NCBI RefSeq assembly: GCF_900101595.1
Contig: NZ_FMYY01000002.1
Location: 1 to 64,000, forward strand
Origin: Paenibacillus sp. cl123
GTDB taxonomy: Bacteria > Bacillota > Bacilli > Paenibacillales > NBRC-103111
Length of the DNA: 64,000 bases
Direction of reading: 5' to 3'
In this document: piece by piece, positions 26,280 through 33,950 of the stretch
How the letters are laid out: every line of letters starts with the position of its first letter
How positions within the stretch are numbered: the first letter of the stretch is position 1
Position numbers and translations under genes: made by a program
The notes under the pieces: model-generated
Databases searched by the model: none
What the model was told of the DNA's origin: nothing
The model's input: only the letters and a program-made list of their open reading frames with translations

Positions 26280-26360
26280 TTAGTTCGACTTCTTGGACCC
26301 TTTATCGCTGTTGCGAGTCGTGGTGTTCTGATTGCCGTGACCTTGCTGTTTGTTGGACAT
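26280..26360 (-). CDS. 26-residue hydrophilic peptide, putative forespore small protein
   Basis: A complete transcription unit only 27 codons long. GAGGAGGTG, a near-perfect ribosome-binding site, lies 8 bases before the ATG. The product starts MSNKQQGHGNQN and ends SKKSN; it is wholly polar (Asn, Gln, Lys, Ser, Thr, Gly), with no hydrophobic residue after Met1, resembling in composition the minor small acid-soluble spore proteins, but I cannot place it in a named family. A sigma-G-type promoter (GCATA, N17, CATACTA) lies about 70 bases upstream and a strong terminator follows. Forespore expression is inferred. Confidence 0.72.
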   Translation of the reverse strand: MSNKQQGHGNQNTTTRNSDKGSKKSN

Positions 26361-26692
26361 CGTCTGGCACCTCCTCGGATTGGGCTGCTAGTTACAGCTG
26401 CAAGCTTGCTGTCGGCGGTAAGCGCCACCGATAGTATGCGTCTACGCCACACGCTTATGCGCAAGCGCGGCGGGTAAGAAAAACCTGGACATCGGCCAGA
26501 TCCCCGAAGATCTCCGCTTACGACTCCATGCTCCTTCGGGAGGACCTTGTTTTCTCCAAAAAAAAGTTAGGCAAGGCCCAGAACGCTATATCGAAAGCAT
26601 GAATATCATGATACAATTGGGTAAAAAGAACTATACATTCATGCCTGATATAGGCCCTGTGAATGAGTTTTTCCGGAAAGGTGTGGCCAGCC
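26361..26692. other. 332-base gap around the small gene's promoter
   Basis: The left part holds the leader and sigma-G-like promoter of the 26-codon gene on the minus strand. From about 26461 to 26692 nothing coding is seen. A TACAAT near 26611 and an A/T-rich stretch before 26660 may contain the promoter of the YvyF-like gene, but I cannot assign a -35 box. Confidence 0.4.
26432..26460 (-). promoter_or_regulatory. Sigma-G-type promoter of the 26-codon gene
   Basis: Read on the minus strand: GCATA (26460-26456), 17 bases, CATACTA (26438-26432). The -10 is a perfect match to the forespore sigma-G consensus and the -35 fits GNATR. The same CATACTA box with a comparable spacer occurs upstream of spoVAA in this window. 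Confidence 0.65.
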
Positions 26693-27097
26693 ATGACGAT
26701 GCTTAAGGTCGCGAATTGTCCATCATGCGGTCAAGTATTTCAGAAAAATTTACGCAACCTGTGTCAAGGCTGCCAACGAGCCGTAGATGCCGATTTCACG
26801 GCATGCTCCGACTATTTGCGCAAGGCTCATAAGGCGACCACCTCGGAGCTTAGCGAAGCAACGGGCGTTTCGCTCCGGCAGATCCATGCTTTTATTAAAG
26901 AAAACAAGCTGCCGGCTACGTTTTACCCGGGCTTGACGTATCCGTGCAGCAGCTGCGGAGCGGGAGTCCGCAAGGGACATCTGTGTACGAGCTGCAGCGT
27001 TCGGCTGACTGCGGAGATCCGGCAGATGAGGGACAAAGAGGAAAAGGCGAAGGAGAGGGGAGCGGGCTTTCAGATCCGGGACCGACTTTCCTATTGA
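26693..27097 (+). CDS. YvyF-like zinc-ribbon protein (flagellar-operon protein family)
   Basis: A 134-residue protein with two Cys clusters: an N-terminal NCPSCGQVF and CQGC pair, and a later PCSSCGAGV with CTSC. Between them is a helix-turn-helix-like stretch, TSELSEATGVSLRQIHAFIKENKL. This order matches YvyF/TIGR03826 proteins coded beside flgM in Bacillus flagellar operons. Here it stands alone between nucleoside-salvage genes, so a flagellar role is uncertain. Start 26693 has AAGGTG about 9 bases upstream. The C-terminus is charged (RDKEEKAKERG). Confidence 0.7.
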   Translation: MTMLKVANCPSCGQVFQKNLRNLCQGCQRAVDADFTACSDYLRKAHKATTSELSEATGVSLRQIHAFIKENKLPATFYPGLTYPCSSCGAGVRKGHLCTSCSVRLTAEIRQMRDKEEKAKERGAGFQIRDRLSY

Positions 27098-27111
27098 CCG
27101 CCGGAGGAGAC

Positions 27112-27147
27112 GGCCAGTCCTTGCACGCGCAGGGGCTGGCCTTTGTA
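27112..27147 (+). terminator. Terminator of the YvyF-like gene
   Basis: GGCCAGTCC (27112-27120) pairs with GGGGCTGGCC (27132-27141), followed by a T-rich tract. Confidence 0.7.
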
Positions 27148-27327
27148 CTTTGTTGTTGGCATCGTTTTATGCTAAAATAGCTTTGGACTTGGACAAGCAA
27201 CCCGGAATTTGACGATTTTGTCACAAATCTTTCACGGGAATGTCCCAAATAGGCATGTGTAAAACCATCAGTATTATGTACAATAAACCTATGTGTCTAA
27301 CGGCAAACAAGTAAGGGGGGAATACCT

Positions 27328-27705
27328 ATGCAAAAGTGGATCATGTTTTCACTGTTCATCGTCGCCTGTCTCCTCGGTACGGGAGTGTTGTTCCAGAACA
27401 TCTCGGCTCGGCAAGCGGAAATGGCGAAGGAAGAAGCGGCCGGTCCTACTTTGAAATTCGTTGCTTCGAACTACAAGTTCGATCAAGCGGAATATAAAGT
27501 AAAAGCCGGGGAAAAAATGACGGTTTCCTTGCAGAACAAGGAAGGCCTTCATGCGATGGAAATTGTCGGAACAAGCGTAAAGCTCGACAATAACACGAAG
27601 TCGATGGAATTCACATTCGACAAACCGGGTGAATACGAAGTGCATTGCTCGCTGCCTTGCGGCCCGGGACATGCGGAGATGAAAACAAAGCTGATCGTGG
27701 AGTAA
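27328..27705 (+). CDS. Membrane-anchored cupredoxin with CuA-type ligands
   Basis: A 125-residue protein: one N-terminal membrane helix (about 4-22), then a single cupredoxin domain facing outside. Its ligand set is that of the dinuclear CuA centre: His75, then Cys107-x3-Cys111-x3-His115-x2-Met118. In cytochrome c oxidase subunit II the same spacing binds CuA; here no oxidase subunits adjoin, and the usual Glu between the two Cys is absent. It may pass electrons or copper to a terminal oxidase. AGGGGGGA precedes the ATG. TCACAAA at 27221-27227 (TTTGTGA on the other strand) resembles the core of ResD sites. Confidence 0.8.
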   Translation: MQKWIMFSLFIVACLLGTGVLFQNISARQAEMAKEEAAGPTLKFVASNYKFDQAEYKVKAGEKMTVSLQNKEGLHAMEIVGTSVKLDNNTKSMEFTFDKPGEYEVHCSLPCGPGHAEMKTKLIVE

Positions 27706-27740
27706 GGAAGAACACGTCCGGCTGCCATACCAGTAACCGA

Positions 27741-27780
27741 GAAGGAGGTCTGCGCTTAGCGCCGGGCTTCCTTTTCTTTT
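27741..27780 (+). terminator. Terminator of the cupredoxin gene
   Basis: A GAAGGAGGTCTGCGC arm and a GCGCCGGGCTTCC arm with a TTA loop, followed by TTTTCTTTT. Confidence 0.65.
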
Positions 27781-27834
27781 GGCCGAGATAAGCATATAAT
27801 ACAAGGAATCATGTCTATAGAGAGGTTGATTCCT

Positions 27835-29166
27835 ATGCGGACAGTGGATCTTATCCATAAAAAAAGAAACGGCGGCGAGCTCTCCCGGGAGGAAATCGCC
27901 TGGCTGATCGACGGCTATGTGAAGGGGGCGATCCCGGATTACCAGGTATCCGCTTGGGCGATGGCGATTTATTTTCAAGGGATGAGCGCGCGGGAGACGG
28001 CGGATCTGACAATGGCGATGGCCGCTTCGGGCGACCAGGTCGATCTGAGCGCGATTCCGGGCGTCAAGGTGGACAAGCACAGCACAGGCGGCGTCGGCGA
28101 TACGACTACGCTGATCGTGGCTCCCTTGGTTGCGGCTGCGGGCGTGCCGGTGGCCAAGATGTCAGGCAGGGGGCTCGGGCATACGGGCGGCACGGTAGAC
28201 AAGCTGGAGGCGGTTCCGGGCTTCCAGGTCGAACGATCCAAGGAGCAGTTTCTGCAGCAGGTACGGGACATCGGTATCGCAGTGGTCGGCCAATCCGGCA
28301 ATTTGACGCCTGCCGACAAGAAGCTGTACGGGCTGCGGGATGTGACGGGGACGGTGGACTCGATCCCGCTGATTGCCAGCTCCATCATGAGCAAGAAGAT
28401 TGCGTCCGGGGCGGACCGGATCGTGCTCGATGTCAAGACGGGCAAGGGAGCGTTCATGAAGACGCTGGACGATGCGGTGGCGCTTGCGCAAGCGATGGTC
28501 GGTATCGGCACCGAGGTCGGCCGTGAGACGGTGGCAGTCATCACGAATATGGACGAACCGCTTGGACCTTCGATCGGGAACGCCTTGGAAGTGAAGGAGG
28601 CTTTGGACACGCTCCGCGGAGAAGGGCCGGCCGAGCTGACGGAGCTTTGCCTGGAGCTTGCCGCGCATATGGTGTTTCTCGGAGGTTTGACGGATTCATA
28701 CGATGGAGCATTGGGACGGGTAACGGAGCTGCTGAGAAGCGGCGCGGCGCTGGACAAATTCCGGCAATTCATCGAGGCCCAGGAAGGCGACGGCAGGGTT
28801 GTGGCCGATCCGGACCGTCTTCCGCAGGCGGCCTTCCGGATCGAAGTCCCCGCGCCGCAGGATGGTTATGTCGCCGAGATTGACGCCGAATCGCTCGGTG
28901 TGACGGCGATGCTGCTGGGCGCCGGCCGGGCTACCAAGGAAGACCGGATCGATCTGGCCGTCGGACTTAAGCTCGCCAGACGGGTCGGCGACCGGGTCCA
29001 GGCCGGGGAGCCGCTCGCGGTGTTATATACGAACCGCAACGAGCCCTCCGAGACGGAAAGCATGATCGGGCGCACGGTAGCGGCGTTCAAGTTCGCAAGC
29101 CAGCCGGTGGAGAGGCTGAAGCTGATGTATGCCGTCATAAGCAAGGAAGGAGTCCGTTACCTTTAA
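27835..29166 (+). CDS. pdp: Pyrimidine-nucleoside phosphorylase
   Basis: A 443-residue enzyme of the thymidine phosphorylase family. Phosphate-binding [13 protein letters not shown] and the base/sugar loop [16 protein letters not shown] are intact, as are [23 protein letters not shown] and the C-terminal alpha/beta domain. It splits uridine, deoxyuridine and thymidine with phosphate. The 443-residue length is close to the usual 430-435. Start 27835 has AGAGAGG 9 bases upstream. With deoB and the two purine phosphorylases it completes (deoxy)nucleoside salvage, though it is transcribed separately. Confidence 0.95.
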   Translation: MRTVDLIHKKRNGGELSREEIAWLIDGYVKGAIPDYQVSAWAMAIYFQGMSARETADLTMAMAASGDQVDLSAIPGVKVDKHSTGGVGDTTTLIVAPLVAAAGVPVAKMSGRGLGHTGGTVDKLEAVPGFQVERSKEQFLQQVRDIGIAVVGQSGNLTPADKKLYGLRDVTGTVDSIPLIASSIMSKKIASGADRIVLDVKTGKGAFMKTLDDAVALAQAMVGIGTEVGRETVAVITNMDEPLGPSIGNALEVKEALDTLRGEGPAELTELCLELAAHMVFLGGLTDSYDGALGRVTELLRSGAALDKFRQFIEAQEGDGRVVADPDRLPQAAFRIEVPAPQDGYVAEIDAESLGVTAMLLGAGRATKEDRIDLAVGLKLARRVGDRVQAGEPLAVLYTNRNEPSETESMIGRTVAAFKFASQPVERLKLMYAVISKEGVRYL

Positions 29167-29221
29167 GAGTAGCCGAACTGCTTCGCAAGCCCAGTTGTCC
29201 ACCGGTTGCCCTAATCGCCCT

Positions 29222-29257
29222 AATCGCCCGCAGGAGCTGCCTGCCGGGCGATTTTTT
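29222..29257 (+). terminator. Terminator of pdp
   Basis: AATCGCCCG (29222-29230) pairs with CGGGCGATT (29245-29253), with a further CAGG/CCTG inner stem, ending in a six-T run. Two extra copies of CCTAATCG lie just before it. Confidence 0.85.
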
Positions 29258-29282
29258 GTTTGTCCTAATTATTCTCCGGGAA

Positions 29283-29312
29283 AACGAACCGTTGCGTCTG
29301 CCTGTTGGTCTT
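29283..29312 (+). promoter_or_regulatory. Candidate ECF-type promoter of the sigma/anti-sigma pair
   Basis: CGAACC (29285-29290), 16 bases, then GGTCTT (29307-29312) resembles the AAC and CGTC boxes of ECF promoters. If real it would mean autoregulation. Weak pattern match. Confidence 0.3.
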
Positions 29313-29345
29313 ATTAACAACCGAACAAGGAGGTGGAACGCAAGC

Positions 29346-29867
29346 GTGAACGATTTGGAATTATTTCAAGCTTACCGGAAGGACGTCTACTACTTATGTT
29401 ACTATCTGGTGCACAATGCGGCGGACGCCGAGGATCTGTGCCAGGAAACGTTCGTCCGGGCGCTCCAGGCGGACAGAAGCGGCGTTGAGCGGCTTAAGCC
29501 GTGGCTGCTCCGTATTGCGGCCAATCTGTGCAGCAGTCATGGCGAACGCCGCAAGAAGGGCATGTGGAAGGAAATGGCCTCTTTCCTGCAGCAGCCGAGA
29601 CTAACGCATGAGGCGGCCGACGAATCCGTTCTGCGAGGCGAGGGAGAACTTGAACTTGCGCGCATGCTCGGCAGACTGCCTGCCAAAATGCAGAAAGTGC
29701 TTACGCTCAGATATGTGAATGAGCTGTCGCTGCCGGAAATTGCCGAGTGCCTGGATATCCCGCTCGGTACGGTCAAGTCCAGGATGAACAAAGGCATGCA
29801 GCTGATGCGTAAACAGTTGACAACGGAAACAGCCGGCAAATGGAAAGGGGATGAATGTCTTGACTAA
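29346..29867 (+). CDS. ECF-type RNA polymerase sigma factor
   Basis: A 173-residue ECF sigma factor. Region 2 is DVYYLCYYLVHNAADAEDLCQETFVRAL (split: core DAEDLCQETFVRAL near residue 30); region 4 is LTLRYVNELSLPEIAECLDIPLG followed by TVKSRMNKGM. The GTG start at 29346 follows AAGGAGGTGG at a spacing of about 9; the longer frame from 29256 begins inside the preceding terminator. The last 17 bases overlap the downstream DUF4179 gene, the usual layout of a sigma factor with its cognate membrane anti-sigma factor. Signal and regulon unknown. Confidence 0.88.
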   Translation: MNDLELFQAYRKDVYYLCYYLVHNAADAEDLCQETFVRALQADRSGVERLKPWLLRIAANLCSSHGERRKKGMWKEMASFLQQPRLTHEAADESVLRGEGELELARMLGRLPAKMQKVLTLRYVNELSLPEIAECLDIPLGTVKSRMNKGMQLMRKQLTTETAGKWKGDECLD

Positions 29868-31530
29868 CTTAAAGGATTGGTATGTGGAGGAGCTGGCCCG
29901 CAAGGAGCGTCCGAAGCTTCCTGATTTTGATGCGATGTGGGAAAGGATTCAAGCGCGTGTGGAGGCATCCGGAGCTGGAGATGATACAGCGCAGCAGCCT
30001 GCGTTTGCCACTCCTGCCCGTCGCAGCGTCCGCAAACGCATGCGGCTTCTGCCCGCAGCGGCAGCTATTTCGACGCTGCTGATCGCGGCTCCTGTGGTGG
30101 CGGGGGTAACGGTAGGCTGGCCCGAGCTGTTCGGTCGTTTGGGCGTTACGACGGCGTTCAACAGCGGGTTCGGCAATCCGCTGAAAATCACGATGGAGAA
30201 CGAAGGTGTGACCGTGGGGCTGCATGGGGTCGTGACCGATGACAACCGTCTGGATGTGCTGTTCTCCGCCACAGTTCCGGATATGCCCGACCATGACTAT
30301 GTTACGTTTAAAACAGCTACATTGACCGATGAAAAAGGCAGGACTGGCGAACTGCAAAGTCTGATTCGCCCGGGTGAGGAGAAGGGGCAGCTGAGCGGAC
30401 TGCTGGAGACGGAAAATACCCTCGGGTGGGGGAACAACAGTCTGGTTCTGACGCTGGGCGATCTGAGTTTCTACCGGTATACCGATAATCCGCTGCAAGT
30501 GTCGCCAAGCCGGCTTCGCCCGGGGCAAACGCTCGCTACAGGCACGCCGTATGGCTCTATCGCGATTACCTCGGTAGAACGGAACGGTGAGACGGTCAGC
30601 GTCCGCTATGAGATTCCCGTCAGTCCGCAGGCGACTGGCCAGTCTCATCCTCATTTGTTCCTGAAAATGGGGGAACGGCGCCTCACTTCATCCTATGCGG
30701 CTGTCCTTCCAACCGATAAGCCGGACATTCAGTTCAGCCAGGCCAACTTCCAGTTGACGGAGGAGGAATGGGAGCAAGCGTCACTTCACTTCTCTTACCT
30801 GGAGAACATTCGCACGATCAAAGGCACTTGGGGTGGCGCTACTTTTGAGGTCAATGACGCCAAGGCCAGAGAAGCGACGTATCGCAAGAAGCTGGACTCA
30901 ACCATCCAGGAGGACAACATATCGATGAAGCTGAAGGCGCTGACTGTCACTCCTTTGCAGATCCGGATCGATTATGAGGAAGAACGCGGCAAGCCTGATT
31001 TTACGCAATACGATTACCGCGTTAAGAAGCTGCAGGTTGGCGAGCGGGTTATCGAGGGAGGCCTCTGGCATGACGACAAGTCGGGCTGGCATCTTCGCTT
31101 CGAATCGCCGGAATGGTACAAGGATTGGTCGAATGTTCCGATGAAGCTGCTGTTGTCGGAGCTCGTCGTTCAAAAGCGTTCTACCGATCTGTGGATGCCG
31201 CTGGAACAAATCGATGAGAGCCGCCGGACGATCGAGCAGACGGTGGACGGCTTCCCCGTAACTTTCACCTACTATCGGCAGGGAGACGACCTGGTCGTGG
31301 AATCCGAGTCGCCGGATGACCGGTTCCGGGGGATCTCGCAGACAGCGGTCAACCAGGGAGGCGAGCGGATATATCCGCCCATCGAACCGATGCCGCCGGG
31401 GGGCAACGGGACGAATCGCCGGATTCAAACCTATCCGGGACTGCTGGCGAAGAAGGGCGCGATCGAGCTTAGTCCGGGCTTCTACAGCTACCGGGAACCG
31501 GACATTACCAAGGAAATATCGTTGCAGTAA
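29851..31530 (+). CDS. DUF4179-type membrane anti-sigma factor
   Basis: A 559-residue protein. A short cytosolic N-terminal part (about 1-65) would bind the sigma factor; one membrane helix (about 66-88) follows, then a large extracytoplasmic DUF4179 region beginning LFGRLGVTTAFNSGFG and a beta-rich C-terminal part ending PGFYSYREPD. Overlap with the sigma-factor gene by 17 bases implies coupled translation. Homologous pairs in Bacillus and Paenibacillus sense envelope stress, but the signal here cannot be read. A terminator follows. Confidence 0.82.
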   Translation: MNVLTNLKDWYVEELARKERPKLPDFDAMWERIQARVEASGAGDDTAQQPAFATPARRSVRKRMRLLPAAAAISTLLIAAPVVAGVTVGWPELFGRLGVTTAFNSGFGNPLKITMENEGVTVGLHGVVTDDNRLDVLFSATVPDMPDHDYVTFKTATLTDEKGRTGELQSLIRPGEEKGQLSGLLETENTLGWGNNSLVLTLGDLSFYRYTDNPLQVSPSRLRPGQTLATGTPYGSIAITSVERNGETVSVRYEIPVSPQATGQSHPHLFLKMGERRLTSSYAAVLPTDKPDIQFSQANFQLTEEEWEQASLHFSYLENIRTIKGTWGGATFEVNDAKAREATYRKKLDSTIQEDNISMKLKALTVTPLQIRIDYEEERGKPDFTQYDYRVKKLQVGERVIEGGLWHDDKSGWHLRFESPEWYKDWSNVPMKLLLSELVVQKRSTDLWMPLEQIDESRRTIEQTVDGFPVTFTYYRQGDDLVVESESPDDRFRGISQTAVNQGGERIYPPIEPMPPGGNGTNRRIQTYPGLLAKKGAIELSPGFYSYREPDITKEISLQ

Positions 31531-31547
31531 CTAAAAGCGGGACCAGG

Positions 31548-31572
31548 ACCGGGCGAACAGCCCGGTTTTTTT
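31548..31572 (+). terminator. Terminator of the sigma/anti-sigma operon
   Basis: ACCGGGC (31548-31554) pairs with GCCCGGT (31560-31566), followed by a seven-T run. Confidence 0.88.
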
Positions 31573-31654
31573 GAAGTTATAGCGTCTCTCGCCAAGCATC
31601 TGATCCGGCTTCAAAGCGAAATCCACCCTTTACGGGGCTATTTTGCGTGGTTCC

Positions 31655-31684
31655 GAATATTTCCCTCCAAAAAGGTCAACAATG
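31655..31684 (+). promoter_or_regulatory. Candidate sigma-F promoter of dacF
   Basis: GAATA (31655-31659), exactly 15 bases, then GTCAACAATG (31675-31684) keeps the invariant positions of the early forespore sigma-F pattern (GYWTA-N15-GGNRANANTW). dacF is sigma-F dependent in Bacillus subtilis. Confidence 0.5.
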
Positions 31685-31733
31685 ATTACCAGCACTTTCA
31701 TTAACTAGAAATCCTTCAGGAGGGGTAGAACAG

Positions 31734-32930
31734 GTGAAGATCAAACCGTGGTTCAGATTAGGAATCAGTGTCCTGCTGATGCTGACACTCGTCATGCCGA
31801 CGGCTCAAGCCGAGGAAAAGCCGGCTGCCGAGAAGCCGGCCGAGCAGCAGGTGGACTTGGCGCCGGGCGCGACTTCCGCAGTTGTGATGGACGTGGATAC
31901 GGGCACGCTGATCGTCGATAAAAACAAGGATGCCAGGCTCCCGCCGGCGAGCATTACGAAGGTCATGACGATGCTGCTGATCATGGAAGCGATCGACCAG
32001 GGCAAGCTGAAAATGGATGAGATGGTGCGTACAAGCGAATATGCCGCATCCATGGGCGGTTCGCAAATTTTCCTGGAGCCGGGCGAGGAGATGACGGTTC
32101 AGGATATGCTCAAAGGCATTGCGATGGCGTCAGGCAATGACGCATCCGTTGCCATGGCCGAGAAGATCGGCGGCTCGGAGCAGGCTTTCGTAGCGATGAT
32201 GAATGAGCGCGCCAAGCAGCTCGGAATGAAGAATACGAACTTCGTCAATCCGAATGGACTGCCTGCCGATAATCACTATTCCTCGGCTTACGATATCGCG
32301 CTGATGAGCCAGGAGCTGCTCAAGCATGAGGAAATCACCCAGTTCACCGGCCAGTACCAGGATTATTTGCGCAAGGACACGCCCAAGCCGTTCTGGCTTG
32401 TCAACACAAATAAGCTGGTGCGCTTCTATACGGGAGCGGACGGGCTAAAAACCGGCTATACGAGCGAAGCGAAGTTCTGCCTTACGGCGACGGCCAAGCG
32501 GGATAATCTGCGGGTAATCTCCGTCGTAATGGGCGAGCCGGATACGAAGACGCGGAATGCGGAGGTCACGAAGCTGTTCGACTACGCCTTCTCCCAATAT
32601 ACGAATCTGCCCATCTACAAAACGGGCGATGCGATCGGCGAAATGAAGATCGGCAAGGGGGAAACGCCGGTTGTTCCGCTGACGGCCAAGCACTCGTACT
32701 CCCTGCTGCTCAAAAAAGGCGATGCGGCCGACGGAGTCCGTCATGAGGTCCAGCTGGATCCCGATCTGAAGGCCCCTGTCGCCGTCGGCCAGCCCATTGG
32801 CAAAATCGTCGTTTACAAGGGCGATCAGGTGCTGAAGGAATTCGTCCTCGAGTCGCCGGTGGAAGTCACCAAGGCCGGATGGTGGACATTGACGAAGCGT
32901 ACGGCCAAGCGACTGTTTTTCTTCGATTGA
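31734..32930 (+). CDS. dacF: D-alanyl-D-alanine carboxypeptidase DacF
   Basis: A 398-residue low-molecular-weight penicillin-binding protein. It has a signal peptide (cleavage near TAQA-EE), the SxxK in PASITKVM, the SxN in ASGND, the KTG in GLKTGYT, and the C-terminal PBP5-like beta domain. It removes the terminal D-Ala from peptidoglycan stems, here presumably for the spore cortex or germ-cell wall from the forespore side. The GTG start follows AGGAGGGG at 7-8 bases. Located directly before spoIIAA as in Bacillus, but separated by a terminator. Confidence 0.9.
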   Translation: MKIKPWFRLGISVLLMLTLVMPTAQAEEKPAAEKPAEQQVDLAPGATSAVVMDVDTGTLIVDKNKDARLPPASITKVMTMLLIMEAIDQGKLKMDEMVRTSEYAASMGGSQIFLEPGEEMTVQDMLKGIAMASGNDASVAMAEKIGGSEQAFVAMMNERAKQLGMKNTNFVNPNGLPADNHYSSAYDIALMSQELLKHEEITQFTGQYQDYLRKDTPKPFWLVNTNKLVRFYTGADGLKTGYTSEAKFCLTATAKRDNLRVISVVMGEPDTKTRNAEVTKLFDYAFSQYTNLPIYKTGDAIGEMKIGKGETPVVPLTAKHSYSLLLKKGDAADGVRHEVQLDPDLKAPVAVGQPIGKIVVYKGDQVLKEFVLESPVEVTKAGWWTLTKRTAKRLFFFD

Positions 32931-32942
32931 CTTCTTGAATGT

Positions 32943-32979
32943 CCCCGCAGCAGGAACTATCCGGCTTCGCGGGGATTTT
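32943..32979 (+). terminator. Terminator of dacF
   Basis: CCCCGC (32943-32948) pairs with GCGGGG (32969-32974), followed by ATTTT. It implies that most dacF transcripts end before the spoIIA genes. Confidence 0.75.
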
Positions 32980-33032
32980 CCATACCTTTCGGAAGCTGCG
33001 GCCTCGCGAGAGCCGGCCCCGCTTGCGGTTTC

Positions 33033-33110
33033 TGTCGCTTTACTACTAGTTCTGGCGCATTTCTTCTAGTTTTGTCGGGGGGGAAGGAAAAGCTTTCCTG
33101 CTTGTAGAAA
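33033..33110 (+). promoter_or_regulatory. Sigma-H promoter with degenerate 0A boxes before spoIIAA
   Basis: AGGAAAA (33085-33091), 12 bases, GTAGAAA (33104-33110) matches the sigma-H pattern RNAGGAWWW-N11/12-RNNGAAT in all but the last base. Upstream, TGTCGCT (33033-33039) and TGTCGGG (33073-33079) each match 5 of 7 bases of the Spo0A box TGTCGAA. The spoIIA operon is sigma-H and Spo0A dependent in Bacillus subtilis. Confidence 0.65.
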
Positions 33111-33141
33111 CAGTGATCATGAACCGGAGGGAGTGAACAGC

Positions 33142-33495
33142 GTGAGCTTACAAATCGAGTTGGAGCATTACCGCAATGCGCTTATCGTCAGGCTTCAGGG
33201 GGAGCTGGACCATCATACGGCCGACGCCGTCAAGACTCGCATGGAAGAAGCGATTCTTAGAGGACACAGCACTCACATTATTCTCAGCCTGAAGCAGCTC
33301 AGCTTTATGGACAGCTCAGGGCTTGGCGTGATTCTCGGACGCTACAAGCAGATTACCGGCCGCGGAGGCAAGATGGTCGTATGCGACGTGAATCCATCGG
33401 TATATCGGCTCTTCGAGATGTCGGGTCTGTTCAAGATTTTATCCATCCAAGACAATGAGAGACAAGCGATTCAAAGTTTGGAGGTCGTATCATGA
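33142..33495 (+). CDS. spoIIAA: Anti-sigma-F factor antagonist
   Basis: A 117-residue STAS protein, the exact length of the Bacillus subtilis homologue. The phosphorylated serine is Ser58 in [13 protein letters not shown]. Unphosphorylated SpoIIAA binds SpoIIAB and frees sigma-F in the forespore after SpoIIE acts. The GTG start at 33142 has GGAGGG about 10 bases upstream. Its stop overlaps the spoIIAB start (ATGA). Confidence 0.95.
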   Translation: MSLQIELEHYRNALIVRLQGELDHHTADAVKTRMEEAILRGHSTHIILSLKQLSFMDSSGLGVILGRYKQITGRGGKMVVCDVNPSVYRLFEMSGLFKILSIQDNERQAIQSLEVVS

Positions 33496-33938
33496 GTGAA
33501 CGCAATTTTATGAAGCTGCAATTCGCCAGCCGCTCTGAGAACGAATCGTTTGCGCGCGTGACGGTCGCCGCATTCGTCTCCCAGCTGGACCCGACGCTTG
33601 ACGAGCTGACCGATATCAAGACCGTTGTTTCCGAGGCGGTGACGAATTCGATTATCCACGGCTACGATAACAATCCTGAAGGCGTCGTTACGATATCTGC
33701 GGAGATAGATGGAGATACGGTGTTTATATCCGTCGAGGATCAAGGCGGGGGCATCGAGGATCTGGATCTGGCCAAGCAGCCGTTGTACACCTCCAAGCCG
33801 GAGCTGGAGCGCTCGGGAATGGGCTTCACGATCATGGAGAACTTTATGGATGAAGTGGAAGTAACAAGCGAACTGGGCGCCGGAACATCAATCCGAATGA
33901 AGAAGCGAATCGAGTCGAAAAAAGCTTTATTTAATTAG
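33492..33938 (+). CDS. spoIIAB: Anti-sigma-F factor, serine kinase
   Basis: A 148-residue GHKL-type kinase with the Bergerat ATP site: N-box [15 protein letters not shown]1 box [10 protein letters not shown] and G2 box [13 protein letters not shown]. It binds and inhibits sigma-F and phosphorylates SpoIIAA. Four-base overlap with spoIIAA and a 12-base gap to sigF fit one operon with balanced translation. Confidence 0.95.
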   Translation: MSERNFMKLQFASRSENESFARVTVAAFVSQLDPTLDELTDIKTVVSEAVTNSIIHGYDNNPEGVVTISAEIDGDTVFISVEDQGGGIEDLDLAKQPLYTSKPELERSGMGFTIMENFMDEVEVTSELGAGTSIRMKKRIESKKALFN

Positions 33939-33950
33939 GGGCTGAGGTCA

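Noticed and set aside
26072-26464. A 130-codon minus-strand frame in the gap after the purine phosphorylases
   Set aside because: It runs through two terminators and the promoter of the 26-codon gene, in another phase, so it cannot be the real gene.
29283-29312. Firm claim of autoregulation of the ECF sigma factor
   Set aside because: The promoter resemblance is weak (partial boxes); kept only as a low-confidence feature.
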